From: Aspidiotus rigidus
Lineage: Eukaryota > Arthropoda > Insecta > Hemiptera > Diaspididae
Assembly: GCA_035079385.1 (NCBI GenBank)
Contig: JAVHKY010000003.1
Location: forward strand, 27,481,501-27,545,500
Direction of reading: 5' to 3'
Length of the DNA: 64,000 nt
In this document: positions 1 through 12,067 of the stretch, one piece after another
Numbering within the stretch: the stretch's first letter is position 1
Layout of the letters: every line of letters starts with the position of its first letter
Made by a program: the position numbers and the translations under genes
The notes under the pieces: model-generated
Told to the model about the DNA's origin: nothing
What the model saw: the letters and a program-made list of their open reading frames with translations, nothing else
The model's database searches: none

Positions 1-480
1 GTTGGACTTGCTTGCGAATTCACGTGAACGCATGCAAATAACCAATTTTTTACATCACCTTCTGAATTCGCAATATATACAAAAGACGGTAAAGTTCAAC
101 CACAGACCCACCTATTTTACATTTTTATGTAAAATGCGAACGATACAAACACTGATCGAAACTTTGGTACGGTATTGGAAAATAATTTCAATATTACGCG
201 TCCAAATATTTCCGCTCCTACTTCGGGGTCGAGATTACATTCATTAATCCATCTGCAAACCGCTTAGCCTTAAGCATATGTTTTCCCACTAGCCTTAAGC
301 ATAAGATCTCTTACAACAATAATTTCTTATACCATACAATAGCTCTTCTTCTATCCAAACAATAGACATGTATAATTTAGCATTAAGCATAAGAAAAACC
401 CCAACACTCCCTTCGATAAACTTTCAGTACGTGGGGGAGTGCTGGGCAAGGTACAATAGTAGTTACAATCTCTCCATCCA
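1..480. other. No recognised feature
   Basis: AT-rich non-coding sequence at the left edge. An open frame at 2-247 has no start context, no family resemblance and ordinary intergenic composition. I see no gene here. Confidence 0.5.
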
Positions 481-496
481 TCATTGAGCACTGTCG

Positions 497-1975
497 TTGG
501 AACTCAGTGATGGATAATAGGCAATAAATTTGCCCCACTCCGTAAGTGGAGATTGGGGGCAAAAAAAAAAAAAAAAAAAAGTGGCTGTAGGTGGTTGACA
601 ACACTGTTGATAACTCCTCTCACTGAATTGACAACGCTGTTGCCAACTGGATTTTGGTGGTTGACAACGCTGTTGCCAACTGGATTTAGGTGGTTGACAA
701 CGCTGTTGCCAAGTGACTGTAGGTGGTTGACAACACTGTTGATAACTCCTCTCACTGAATTGACAACGCTGTTGCCAACTGGATTTTGGTGGTTGACAAC
801 GCTGTTGCCAAGTGACTGTAGGTGGTTGAGAACACCGTTGACAACTCCTCTCACTATATTGACAACTCAGTAATGGATAATAGGCAATAAATTCGCCCCA
901 CTCCGTAAGTGGAGATTGGGGTTAAATAAAAAAAAAAGAAGTGGCTAAAGGTGGTTGACAACACTGTTGACAACTCCTCTCACTGAATTGACAAAGCTGT
1001 TGCCAACTGGATTTTGGTGGTTGACAACACACTTGACAACTCCTCTCACTGAATTGACAAAGCTGTTGCCAACTGAATTTAGGTGGTTGACAACATTGTT
1101 GACAACTCCTCTCACTGAATTGACAAAGCTGTTGCCAACTGGATTTTGGTGGTTGACAACGCTGTAATGCCAAGTGGCTGTAGGTGGTTGACAACGCTGT
1201 TGCCAACTTGATTCAAGAGGTTGAAAACGCTGTTGACAACTCCTCTCACTAAACTGACAACTCAGTGATGGATAATAGGCAATAAATTCGCCCCACTCCG
1301 TAAGTGGAGATTGGGGTCAAAAAAAAAAAAAAAGAAAAAAAAAAGAAAAAAAAAAGAAAAAAAAGTGTCTATAGGTGGTTGACAACACTGTTGACAACTG
1401 CTTTCACTGAATTGACAAAGCAGTTGCCAACTTGATTTAGGTGGTTGACAATGCTGTTGCCAACTAGATTTAGGTGGTTGACAACACTGTTGAAAACTCC
1501 TCTCACTGAATTGACAAAACTGTTGCCAACTGGACTTAGGTGGTTGACAACACTCTTGACAACTCCTCTGACTGAATTGACAAAGCTGTTGCCAACTGGA
1601 TTTAGGTGGAATTGACACGGTCCGAAATGTTCTTCTCCTTTATATCTGCGGTCTTTGTAATTGGTTTCTCGTTTACTCTACTCTTTGAGTATTCTGTCAT
1701 TGGATTTAGGTGGTTGACAACGCTGTTGCCAAGTGGATGAAGGTGGTTGACAACACTGTTGATAACTCCTCTCACTGAATTGACAAAGTTGTTGCCAACT
1801 GGATTTAGGTGGTTGACAACGCTGTTGCCAAGTGGCTGTAGGTGGTTGACAACACTGTTGAAAACTCCTCTCACTGAATTGACAAAGCTGTTGCCAACTG
1901 GATTCAGGTAGTTGTCAACACTGTTGACAACTCCTCTCACTAAATTGACGAAGCTGTTGCCAACTGGATTTAGGT
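497..1975. repeat. 33/66-bp satellite in higher-order blocks
   Basis: Tandem array built from a 33-bp unit containing GGTGGTTGACAACGCTGTTG and a 66-bp variant that adds GACAACTCCTCTCACTGAAT. Three higher-order blocks each begin with a near-identical header of about 58 bp, containing GATGGATAATAGGCAATAAA and GCCCCACTCCGTAAGTGGAG (about 497-556, 862-921 and 1259-1316), followed by a poly-A or GA-rich run of 10 to 45 bases. A unique insert of roughly 85 bp breaks the array at about 1615-1700. Both unit lengths are multiples of three, so several frames stay open on both strands and read as repeats of about 11 residues. I interpret these as by-products, not proteins. Confidence 0.9.
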
Positions 1976-1989
1976 GGGTGACAACCGTG

Positions 1990-2190
1990 TAGACCTGGTT
2001 GGCAACAGCGTTGTCAACTGCCTAAATCCAGTTGGCAACAGCTTTTCCAATTCAGTGAGAGGAGCTGTCAGCACTGTTATCAACCACCTACATTCAGTTG
2101 TCAACGGCGTTGTCAACTGCCTTAATCCAGTTGGCAATAGCTTAACTTGTCAATTATGTGAAAGGAGTTGTCAACAGTGTTGTAAACCGT
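1990..2190 (-). repeat. Inverted arm of the same satellite
   Basis: The same units as in the preceding array continue in the opposite orientation (AATCCAGTTGGCAACAGC, TTCAGTGAGAGGAG, GTTGTCAACAGTGTTG). The switch occurs at about 1985-1995. The array therefore ends in a large imperfect inverted repeat able to fold back on the upstream units. Confidence 0.85.
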
Positions 2191-2199
2191 CATGTCTTT

Positions 2200-4080
2200 A
2201 ATTTTTTCGCATCGTGCGCTCTTTTTCCTTTTTTTTGAGCGGGTAACCTGGGTGTACTTACACGAAATTTTCGCCTCTCGTGGGTGTATTCAGAGGGGGG
2301 TGGCACACAACCCAGTGTTGTAGTATGTAACTGTCGATATATCAGGTCTAGCTTCTACCTTATTGTGGTGAGAAGGTTTACGATAGTTCATATGCTGAGT
2401 TCGCATTGGGTAAGTTGGGCAGCAATCCAGTGCGTCATGGCTACCCCATGCGCTACGGGTTCTCCTGGTAACAGGCGTTCTGGGCGTGAGGCACAAGCAG
2501 AACTTTGATTGATTCGCGAGTTTTTTACGTTAATCTCATGATCACAAGCAAATCATTCCATATCAATCCCAAAGTCGTAAGAAACACACAAGACGGATAC
2601 AATGATGATAAAATTATATGGTTGTATCTGACTTTAATGGGTTTGGTTCTGAAACAATAAATGTGTGATTCCCCATGTTCTGCCAAAACCGCTGAAAGTT
2701 ATCAGATAAATATGATTAGTAATTTTATCTACTCTTAGACTGAAGAATTTCGTGTCGACCTCAACAATTTACAAGTAAATTGTGTGCAATAATCGATGTA
2801 ATCTAAAATTTGTGTACTTTGTACTTGAAATCATCAAAGTTATTTAACGGTCGGAAAACTGATCAACGCAGCTTCTACACGCCGGAGACGAAATGGAAAA
2901 TAGTCTTTGTACATCAGCGATACGAGACAATTATTGACTTTTCTACGAGAATGAAAATATTTCTCGATGCAACATCGTGTCACCGTGTAGAAATTAATTA
3001 ACCAATCGAGAGAAAGAAAAGCCGAAAAACGACGCCGATCAAAAAGGAAGGAATAAGAGAGTAAGGTTGAAGAAAAAGGACCGGGTAAATATATAGGGAA
3101 AACGAGCGATGAAGCTGACGCCACTATTTTTCCATGTAACAAAACATTCGGTGGGATGTTTTGCTCTAATTAAAAATTGTTCGTCTGCGTTGTATTTAAT
3201 AGCAATGAAATATCAATGCGAAGGTCGAAAAAAAAATGGAGAGCGGCAGAAAAGTAATTCCGACGCGATGTATAAAAGCAAAATTAGAAAGAACTGTATT
3301 GTCATCTTTGTCATCCTCTATATCTTACTTCCTTATATGTAAGCTCGATATATAGGTAAATGTAATTCGAAGTTCATTGAGATCATATAATATAGAAGCT
3401 GTGCGCGAGTAATTTTACCTCAATGTTATATGAATGTTGAACCATCTAGATTGTATTGGTGTACATTGAATGTGTACAGGTTCTTTATGTAACTCATATG
3501 CAGTCATCCGAAGTAATTTCTAAATGAGCCGAGGCGATATTGAGTTTTACCGTTATTATCCGAGCATTTTTTGACGTACTTATCCGTGAAGTATAATTAC
3601 ACTGTATTATGCGAACGCAGAATATGCTTATATCTTTATCTACAGTATCTCGAGTCAATGTCGAAGAGAGGGGAATTTGATACAGCCGTATTTCCTTTTG
3701 ATAACGCCACCGTCCTACTCTAGAGAAGAATCAAAACATGCTTTAGAGTCGTCCTGCCATTATTACCGATTGCTTCCTATCAATAATTCCCAAAATCCCC
3801 ACATCATTAGACTTGCTTGACTGGGAACTTTAAGGGTATCTTGCTTCACAATTGTCCAGAGAAAGAAGCAAAAATGCAATAAGAGATTCCAATAACAGAT
3901 ACGACGACTCAGAACTTTTCCGCAAAGAGGTACTTAGGAAATGATACCGTGAAAGACCAATTTTTATGGGACTCACCCTCAGACGTCTAACTTGAATCAG
4001 TCTGATGAACAATACTCTGAACTTTCATCCTCAGCGCATTTTTGAGCAATTTTCGTCTACGAGTGGTCCAAGGTTGATGG
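2200..4080. other. No gene recognised
   Basis: Unique-looking sequence with only short open frames and no family similarity. Near 2215-2290 there is a short GC-richer stretch (CGCCTCTCGTGGGTGTATTC). At 4085-4145 one minus-strand copy of the roughly 60-bp CTCGAGAGTC repeat family follows, next to an 11-base G run. Confidence 0.4.
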
Positions 4081-4611
4081 CGTCATGAAAGGGGGGGGGG
4101 GAAGACTTGAAAACTTTCGACTCTCGAGGCTAATATGATAGGAGAGACGATAAGAGGCAGAGAACCTGTTTTATGGAGTACCTTGAAAGGGCGTTTCAAG
4201 TCTTATGGTGTTGCATATCAGGCTCATTGAAGGGGCTAGGATTTCCGCAGTGGTATAAGGGTCTTGCGGTTTCCCCGCTCGCCGTTGCAAAACTTGCTAC
4301 GGCATCCTAAATTTTTCTATCATCCTTTGCTACAGACGACATAATCTTCAACAATTGATGAATAATAATAAAACATTTATGACTAACTGTGACTTGACGC
4401 GATCTTGGTGAGTTATCAGAAGTTGAGTTTGTGAAGCGCAAGTGTTTCAAGTTCCTTCCTCCACTCATGAAAAAGTAATCTTGTACTCGTATCCTGGAAT
4501 ATTTTCAAGCCCAATATTGCACCGACGGTACTGATGATACATACATTCAACCGAGAAAGGAAATAAGAATCACGGGTGAAGCGAATACGTTCCTCAAGGT
4601 TACGGCTATCC

Positions 4612-6569
4612 ATAATAAACGCGAAAAAGGAATACTCCGAAGGGGGAGTAAACAATGCAAACCGCAGAAAAATACAAGACGACGAGCGCTTTCGGTTAAT
4701 AAACCATCTTCAAGCCTGAAATGAAAGCAACTGACGAACAGAAAAGAAGAGCAAGGTATTAAGATTGTCCAAACGAGAAATCGCAGTGTGAATCATAAAC
4801 CAGTTCGATCAGGCCATCTTCCGGAATGTACGAGTTGAGTACAGTGATACCGTCAGTGTTTAGATGACGCATTATCTCTATATGCTCGAGGGCGATGCGC
4901 TTACGATAGGAATTCTCCTTATGGAGGAGCTTTTCGGGTCCCTCGCGGAAGCTGTGGCCACTGTTTATTAAATGATCAGCAAAAGCTGACTCCCCTAAGT
5001 GTCCCTTCTTCCAAGACTTCAGGTGCTCAGCTACTCTAACTTTCATTTGGCGGCTGGTCTCACCAATATAAAAGCCTCCACCATCCCCACATTCCAACTT
5101 GTAAACACCACTCCTCTCATCAACAGGTATGGGGTCCTTCAGTCTCACAAACAACCTCTTCACTGTGGTAGGGTTGTAAAACGAGGGTCTGAAGCCAAAC
5201 GGGTGGAGGGACCGACCCAATTGGATGGAGAACTTCCCCAAGAAAGGGAGACTGATCCAATGCAAACGGCGATCACGGATCGTGTCTCGGGGGAGGGAGG
5301 TGGTGGAATCAAGAAGGCTCCTCGTAACTTTCCTCCGAACCATCTCGTCAACATCGACATTGATCCCATTCACTCTGGCCAGGTGTTTTATTGTGAGTAA
5401 CTCTTTCTTGAAGGCAGACTGACTCAAAGGAATACGAGTCAGTCTGTGAACTAGGCTGTGAAAAGCAGCCATCTTATGAGCAACAGGACCGAAAGAAACA
5501 ACGTGGACTAAAACATCGGTCGTAGTATCTTTCCTGCGAATTCCAAACTTATGGATACCGTCTATTATAGAGATCGATAAAACCAAAAAGTTAATGGAAA
5601 ATACCCCAATTTCCAACGTGAATTTGATGGAAGGGTACCAGGAATTGAGATACCTCAGAAACTCACCAAGGAGATCTGGAGGACCAGTCCAGGTACATAG
5701 AACGTCATCAACGTACCTGTGCCAATAGTGAATATGATTAAGTAACAACTAGTTCGAGGAAAAGAGGTCAAGTTCAAACTTAGACATGAAAATTTCGGAG
5801 ATGAGAGAGCCTAAGGGTTATCTAATAGGGATCCCTACTTCATCAGGAAACTCGAAAAATATTCCTTCAAATTTACCGTAGTTGGGGGACCAGCAAATAT
5901 TCAGAAGATCGAATAATTCCTCAAACTCATTGTGAGGAATATTGGCTTTAACGAGTAGCTCACCCATACGCTGGATAGTAGCAGCCTTAGGAATATTCGG
6001 GAACAAACCAACAACAACAAACGAGCAGATGGTCGTTCCCGGGGGAAGACTTACACCCTTCAGAACGTCAGTTAAAGAGGCCGAATTCAAGACCGAAAGA
6101 GGAGATTCAAATCAATGCGATTTTTGAACCAACGGTCCAGGAATTTGGCAAGGAGGTAGGTGGGGGAGGAGACGAAAGAAACAACGAGTCGCATCGGGGT
6201 ATTGTTCTTATGCACTTTGGGCAGCCCGTATAGGAGGGGTGGGGTTGTGGGGTTAGGAACAAGGAGGGTTTTTTTCAAAGCAGGAGTTTTGATAATAGCC
6301 TCTCTCCTGTTGATGACACTCCTAACATCTTTAACGTGCTTAGGAAGACTGGAATCCTCACTCTATTTAGCACCACACTGCTGGAGGACTTCCTGGACCT
6401 TAGAAGAATAGGCCGTTTTCTCCATCACCACAACAGCATTTCCCTTGTCAGCCTTAGTGACGATTAAATCTCCCTCTTTCATCTTCCCCTTCAAACCTTG
6501 AATCACTCTTCCCAATTTATAACTCATGCGAGGGAGGGGGTTATTACAGACCAATTCGGCACAAACTTT
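4612..6569 (-). mobile_element. Penelope-like retroelement, broken, 5'-truncated copy
   Basis: Remnant of a Penelope-like element. Such elements encode a reverse transcriptase (RT) fused to a GIY-YIG endonuclease. Reading the minus strand from 6569 downward: the upstream motif VTKADKGNAVVVM near 6450; [19 protein letters not shown] near 6190-6240; a palm motif reading FVVVGLFPNIP near 6010 where the family normally has an Asp; YVDD near 5710; then the endonuclease GVYKLEC..GGFYIGETSRQ near 5040-5100 with HxxS and DHL motifs downstream. Coding continues to about 4759. Stops near 5820 and 5750 and further frame breaks inactivate it, and the normal N-terminal part is missing. The cysteine knuckle before YIG is damaged (CGDG instead of CxxC). 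The 3' limit at 4612 is set by loss of homology to the inverted partner at 6570-7640. Confidence 0.88.
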
Positions 6570-7640
6570 CTGGACTGGTCCCCCAGATCTCCTTGGTGAG
6601 TTTCTGAGGTATCTCAATTCCTGGTACCCTTCCATCAAATTTACGTTGGAAATTGGGGTATTTTCCATTAACTTTTTGAATTTATCGATCTCTATAATAG
6701 ACGGTATCCATAAGTTTGGAATTTACAGGAAAGATACTACGACCGATGTTTTAGTCCACGGTGGTTCGTTCGGTCCTGTTGCTCATAAGATGGCTGCTTT
6801 TCACAGCCTAGTTAAACAGACTGACTCGTATTCCTTTGAGTCAGTCTGCCTTCAAGAAAAAGTTACAATAAAACACCTGGTCAGAGTGAATGGGGTCAAT
6901 GTCGATGTTGACGTGATGGTTCGGAGGAAAGTTACGAGGAGCCTCCTGGATTCCACCACCTCCCTCCCCCGAGACACGATCCGTGATCGCCGTTTGCGTT
7001 GGATCAGTCTCCCTTTCTTGGGGAAGTTCTCCCAGCAATGGGGTCGGGCCCTTCGTCCGTTTGGCTTCAGACCCGCGTTTTACAACCCTACCACAGTCAA
7101 GAGGTTGTTTGTAAGACTGAAGGACCCCATACCTGTCGATGAGAGGAGTGGTGTGTATAAGTTGGAGTGTGAGGATTGTGGAGGCTTTTATATTGGTGAG
7201 ACCAGCCGCCAAATGAAAGTTCAAGTAGCTGAGCACCTGAAGTCTTGGAAGAAGGGACACTTAGGGGAGTCAGCTTTTGCTGATCATTTAATAAACAGTG
7301 GCTACAGCTTCCGCGAGGGATCCGAAGAGCTCCTCCATAAGGAGAATTCCTATCGTAAACGCATCGCCCTCGAGCATACAGAGATAATGCGTCATCTGAA
7401 CACCGGCGGTATGACTGTACTCAACTCGTACATTCCGGAAGATGGCCTGATCGAACTGGTTTATGATTCACACCGCAATTTCTCGTTTGGACAATCTTAA
7501 TACCTCTTTTCTGTTCGTCAGTTGCTTTCATTTCAGGCTTCAAAATGGTTTATTAACCGAAAGCGCTCGTCGTCTCATATTTTTCCGCGGTTTGCATTAT
7601 TTACTCTCCTTTCGGAGTATTCGTTTTTTGCGTTTATGAT
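6570..7640 (+). mobile_element. Penelope-like retroelement, 3' half, inverted partner
   Basis: A second, severely 5'-truncated copy of the same Penelope-like family, in opposite orientation and abutting the first at about 6569/6570. It begins within the end of the RT domain (CTGGACTGGTCCCCCAGATC, also present in the minus copy near 5690) and stays open to the stop at 7500, covering the thumb and the complete GIY-YIG domain (ECEDCGGFYIGETSR at about 7160-7210, CxxC knuckle intact). The tail to about 7640 is nearly identical to the tail of the minus copy (AACCGAAAGCGCTCGTCGTC). One frame shift relative to the partner lies near 6825-6850. It cannot encode an active RT. Head-to-head 5'-truncated copies are common in this class. 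Confidence 0.88.
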
Positions 7641-7664
7641 TTACGAGTCGATTCGGAACCACCT

Positions 7665-8235
7665 TGGATAACAGGCTACTCGTAGTAAGCGCTTGATCGA
7701 ACCCGATCTCTTGCAGTGACCGACTATGCTTGCTCCGCTCCACGCCTTACACTCAAATAAGGTGTGCTTTGGTCCATCGTCCCGCTCTTGGTCGAAATGT
7801 GAACACGTTATCTGCTCAACTTTGCTTAGCTTTTAATGGAGATACTTGTTAAAGCAGCCATTGTCGCTCTACATCTGCGTCAGGTTTAGCTAACCATGGT
7901 TTCGGTTTATCCACTCCTCAAGGTCATGTATTAACACACGGGCCATCCATTTACCTGACTCACTCTAAGCCATTCTCGCTTTCCATTTCTCAAGCAAGGA
8001 CGCTTGGCCTCCTGCTCGATCCATAGAGCCTCTTTGGTCATCTTCTTTGCATTTAAAACCACCGCTCACTCTTCAGCAAGGAGAATACGCTGTTACGCTA
8101 AGAGCCTCCATCGGGACCGTGTGGTAGGCTCAACGCAAGTCTTCGTTGGATCTTTTCCATCTTTTTTCTTCTGTCGGCTATCTTCACAGAGTCGGCCCAT
8201 ACTGGGGCACCCTACAGGAGAATCGACGATGTGGT
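7665..8235 (-). pseudogene. Decayed non-LTR retrotransposon, RT C-terminus
   Basis: Minus-strand translation, with stops and shifts, matches the conserved region after the RT domain of R1/Jockey-type non-LTR elements. The readable segments are AYHTVPMEALSVTAYSP (about 8060-8120), GKWMARVLIHDLEEWINRNH (about 7885-7945), then CSHFDQERDDGPKHTLFEC followed by KAW (about 7730-7800). The last is the usual zinc-knuckle segment in which one Cys is replaced by Phe. At least four stops are seen, so it is dead. It lies directly beyond the end of the Penelope-like fragment. Clade assignment is tentative. Confidence 0.7.
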
Positions 8236-8239
8236 GCTC

Positions 8240-10440
8240 GTGTCACAGTGTCATTTACGTCGATCATTTTTCTAAAGTCTCTAACCCAAGTCAGAACCCT
8301 TTAACTCTGCAGGAACCACGATTGGGGGGACGAAGGGCAGACATTCCCGCGACATAAACCTACTTGAAACGAGTTCCCTGTTGAGAATGACGTTTTTGCG
8401 AATTGCATAAAGCACGCAGCGCTTGCCCAACATGTAGAGACACTCAGCAGTTTTAATGGAAACTTGTAAACGCTTCTTTCCATTTCTACAAGGAATACGA
8501 TAATATAAAGCTACCAATTTTAACCAAATATTCCAATAAAATGAGATAGCATGAAAACGGGTACTTTCCAAAAAAAAAAAATACCATAATAAAGCGGATA
8601 AGTCTATGTTTTTTATAGGACAGCAGTTTATGGCTCAGGCAAAATATCGTAAATGTTGAGGTAGGCCGACAAAACTCTCGAGTCGAAACAAATTCCCCCG
8701 AAGAACGATATCATGCATATCATATTAATTTGAAAGTATCAACAAAGAAAAATAATGTGACCAGTGCAACCCACACATAATAGAGTGAAGGTAGATAACT
8801 GATGTAAATTTACCATGGATACTCCATGTAAATAAACGTGAACGTGTCGACCGAAATTGTGTTGATTTTATAATAATTGCGTGTATATCATATGAGTAAC
8901 TCGTCGTGCTCGAAAAGCGAGGTGTTGTATATATTTTCGCAATACGCATCTTTGCGCGATTGAACATCGCTACAATGACAAAGAAAAATATATTGAACTT
9001 GACAACACATTCTTAAAATAGAAAGAAGAAAAAGATTCAAATAATGTGTCCGCGTTCAAACACACTGTTTACAAGCGCTAGATAGGCTACTCTGTAGGTT
9101 TTGACACGATGAAATTTTTCAATAAATTTAAAAAACGAACAAGTTTCAAGATTGAGAAGAGAAAAAAGAGACCTTGAATTTCTCAGTTGTAATGTTAGTA
9201 GGTACTTACAAATAGTCTACCTATAATTAGGATTTCCTCACTGCGATCAACACGAAGTCAAGATCATGATAACGATTTTTAAAAGAAAGAATACATAATA
9301 TGAAGACGATAACGGTGAGCAATAGTGGTTGGGTAAATTTCCCAGGATTTCTCGAACAACTTGTTTTTTTTCTGTTCGAAGTATGAGTAAGTTGTCGATT
9401 GGACATTTCTCCCGAAGTCACGCTTTACCGGCTATAGTTGTCAAACTAAACGCTATCAAAATCAAAATATATTACCCAACATGTAGGCAGCGACGAATAC
9501 AACCCGTGAACCTCTTTACGAGCTGGACGGAATGAATTTTAGATAGAGGTTACCTAGGTGATGGTTCAGTGTAAAAGTCAGTATGGGACATTGACAGCTC
9601 GAAAATGAGAACTTATCGTCAAATAAAATGGGAAGTTACATGTAACGATACTTTTTCGAGCATTATTTTCTTCTACGAGGTTTTCTTTCCAACATGTTTA
9701 CCGTTTTCACTAAACGATTGGTATTATAACAAGGTCAGGGAAATCAACGTACAAGTTGAAATGCTACATTTTAAAGCTGGAAAAAAAAAAAATAGGAAGA
9801 CCAAACTCAGTAAATTATGTAACCTTGCGCGAAGAGACTCAACAGAAAGTAGATTAAATAAAAATCTCGTAGCGATATTAGACGTAGCATCATTGAGAGA
9901 GGAAAATCTTTGTATAACGGATGAAATTCGCTCGCGGAAAAACTACGTTTCGCGAGAAAAAGCTCGACCAAATTACGACTGCGTCGTCAGCGACAATACG
10001 GAATTGATACCATTGCGAACACATCTGTCAGCAATTCCGAATGAAAAATCATATTCTCGCCGTCTAACCATTATCTCGCCGAACAAATTCTAAGTTATGT
10101 GGGAGACGGGTCAAGATCATATTTTATCATTATTTCTTCTCAGGTTTTATAAGCCCACGAAAATTTTTCGAATGAGCCTTTTAGAAATGTACAGCGATCT
10201 CGACGATAAGTTCCCTAGAGAGAGCTTGAATTTTATAATTTGTTTTTTTTCAAAGACACTCTAGAGGAAATTGAGGAACAACTCGGAATATTTTTGAGGA
10301 ATTTTTACGTAAAATGGTATCACATAAATTTTTTGAGAAGTTGAACGGTGGCGAACGACCAGACTTAATTCTTCGTTTTATTTGAGGGAGGGGAGAGGAG
10401 GGCCTTCCTCAGAAAATGTACTTGCTCGACATTTATGATG
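8240..10440. other. No gene recognised
   Basis: AT-rich sequence. The longest open frame (9605-10093, 162 codons, plus strand) has lysine-rich low-complexity stretches and no recognisable domain, signal or splice context, so I do not call it. Confidence 0.4.
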
Positions 10441-10442
10441 CC

Positions 10443-10560
10443 ATAAATGACCTTGACCTATTTTGGGGGTTTGAAAAACATTTCGACCTTTGTTACTTTG
10501 GAATCTGTATCCTCAGACCTCATTATACTGACTAGTATTGCCAAACGTGCCACATTTGTG
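10443..10560 (+). repeat. Dispersed repeat with ATGACCTTGACCT core
   Basis: One copy of a dispersed family whose consensus runs AATGACCTTGACCTACTTT, then AAATTTCGACC, then ...CTTCATTxTACTAA. Other copies lie at about 14330-14425, 18068-18190, 24217-24290 and 32085-32150, all on the plus strand. No coding capacity or terminal repeats were found, so the parent element is unknown. Confidence 0.6.
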
Positions 10561-10939
10561 TCACTAATTATACTCTTCAATTCTTCTGGCATCTTTTATG
10601 GTACACAGTGGCACATTTAGTGACACATTATTTGCTGACTCATTCACTATACAGGTACCAGACAAATATTCGCATTGTTGAAAAATTATTCACTTCGTTG
10701 GATACAACCACGAGGGTGCGCCGTAACTTACGAAAGACGTGAGTGTAACAGCTTCTCCTCCGCTGGTCCGCACACAACGCTCTCTCGGGCAAGCGCACAG
10801 ACTGTAATTTCCTTTAGGAGAGGAGAAGGCTATTTCCGCCCTAAAAAAAACAAAAAACTTGCAACGGCGAACAGGGAACTCGCACGACCCGTATTCCACT
10901 GTGGATGGTCTTTCAAAAAGTAGAACATACAGAAAATCC

Positions 10940-11130
10940 TATCATAGGGTATAGCTCGAGAGTGGGCATTTTTTTAAGTCCCCCTCTCACCATAACATAT
11001 TGCTCGAGAGTCAACAATTTTCCAAGTCCTCCCACTTACCACATATAGTTTGGAGGTCAAAATTATTCTAAGTCCCTCTCCTATCATAAGTAGCTCGAGA
11101 GTCGACATTTTTCTGCCCCCCTCTCCGCAA
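10940..11130 (+). repeat. ~60-bp CTCGAGAGTC minisatellite, 3-4 degenerate units
   Basis: Degenerate tandem units of about 60 bp, each with CTCGAGAGTC, a TTTTTCCAAGTCC-like segment and CCTCTCxxTATCATA. Single or paired dispersed copies of the same family occur at about 4085-4145 (minus), 13313-13385 (plus), 13770-13910 (minus) and 32325-32450 (plus). Confidence 0.65.
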
Positions 11131-12050
11131 CGTCATCAATATCGGACCGCTCGCGCCCGCATTCACGGTCAAAAATTTCTTGAAAGTACCCCCTCCCCCC
11201 GCCCCAACAAAAGAGATAGCGGTTTCCCCGCTAAAAAACAAAATGCGGTGAAAAAATGTATTACGATTCGGTAATGGTCAATAAAATAGATTCATTTCTT
11301 GAGCTCAAAGGCGAGGAGGCCTCAGCTCCCTAGCCCCCCTTCGGTGTTTGTATTCAAGAAAAAGACCAATTTTTTAAAAGTATTGCAACCGAAAAATTGT
11401 AGCTTTGGCTTCCAGCTTACATTTACAAACTTGAAAAATTTAGCTTTCGGCTCACGGCTGATCAATGTTATAAAGACATGTAAGCCTAGGTGAAACGATC
11501 AGGAGAATTGAGGCTTTGTCATACTTGCGGAAGATTTATTCTCCAGTTTCTTTTCATCATAATTTCGTGACTGAACTGCAGGCTTCTATGTTGAACGACT
11601 GAACAGCTGAACTAAACCGGGATCAATCTTTCTTAACTTTGATAATTCTTTGGCAAAGCCAGTCTGACCTGGAGAGGGGAGAAGTTGAACTTAGGACTTG
11701 AGCAGTCACAGTACATTTCACTATTTTGCGGGAAAAAAGAAGACTAAAAAAAAACTGAAAAAATTTGGCTTATTTTGGCTTACAAAGGTTTTAATAAAGC
11801 TGGATTTCAACTTCTCTGTAAAAATTCAACTGAATTCGGCTAGTGGCTTCTGGCTTTTAGCTGGATACTTACTTCGGATTTTTTTAACAATGCGCTTATT
11901 GGTGTTCATTATTTAGATTACATGTGTTTTCAACTTCATGATAATAGCCTGATTAGAAAATCTTTTTGACAGTGACACTTCGACATACCTCGGTAGTAAT
12001 ACTATTTCTGCTGATCGGTTTCTGGCTTTGAGACGGATAGTTCTGCTTAT
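11131..12050. other. No gene recognised
   Basis: Short lysine- and phenylalanine-rich open frames only. Nothing with domain or splice support. Confidence 0.4.
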
Positions 12051-12067
12051 GGTTACTCGACTCGCTC

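Noticed and set aside
553..1940. Open frames of 70-118 codons on both strands within the satellite
   Set aside because: They arise because the repeat unit is a multiple of three bases. They have no starts in good context and run on both strands at once.
4416..4655. 79-codon minus-strand frame at the end of the Penelope-like element
   Set aside because: It straddles the end of homology to the inverted copy and resembles no element protein; likely chance.
9605..10093. 162-codon plus-strand frame
   Set aside because: Lysine-rich low-complexity parts, no domain, signal or splice support; chance length in AT-rich DNA.
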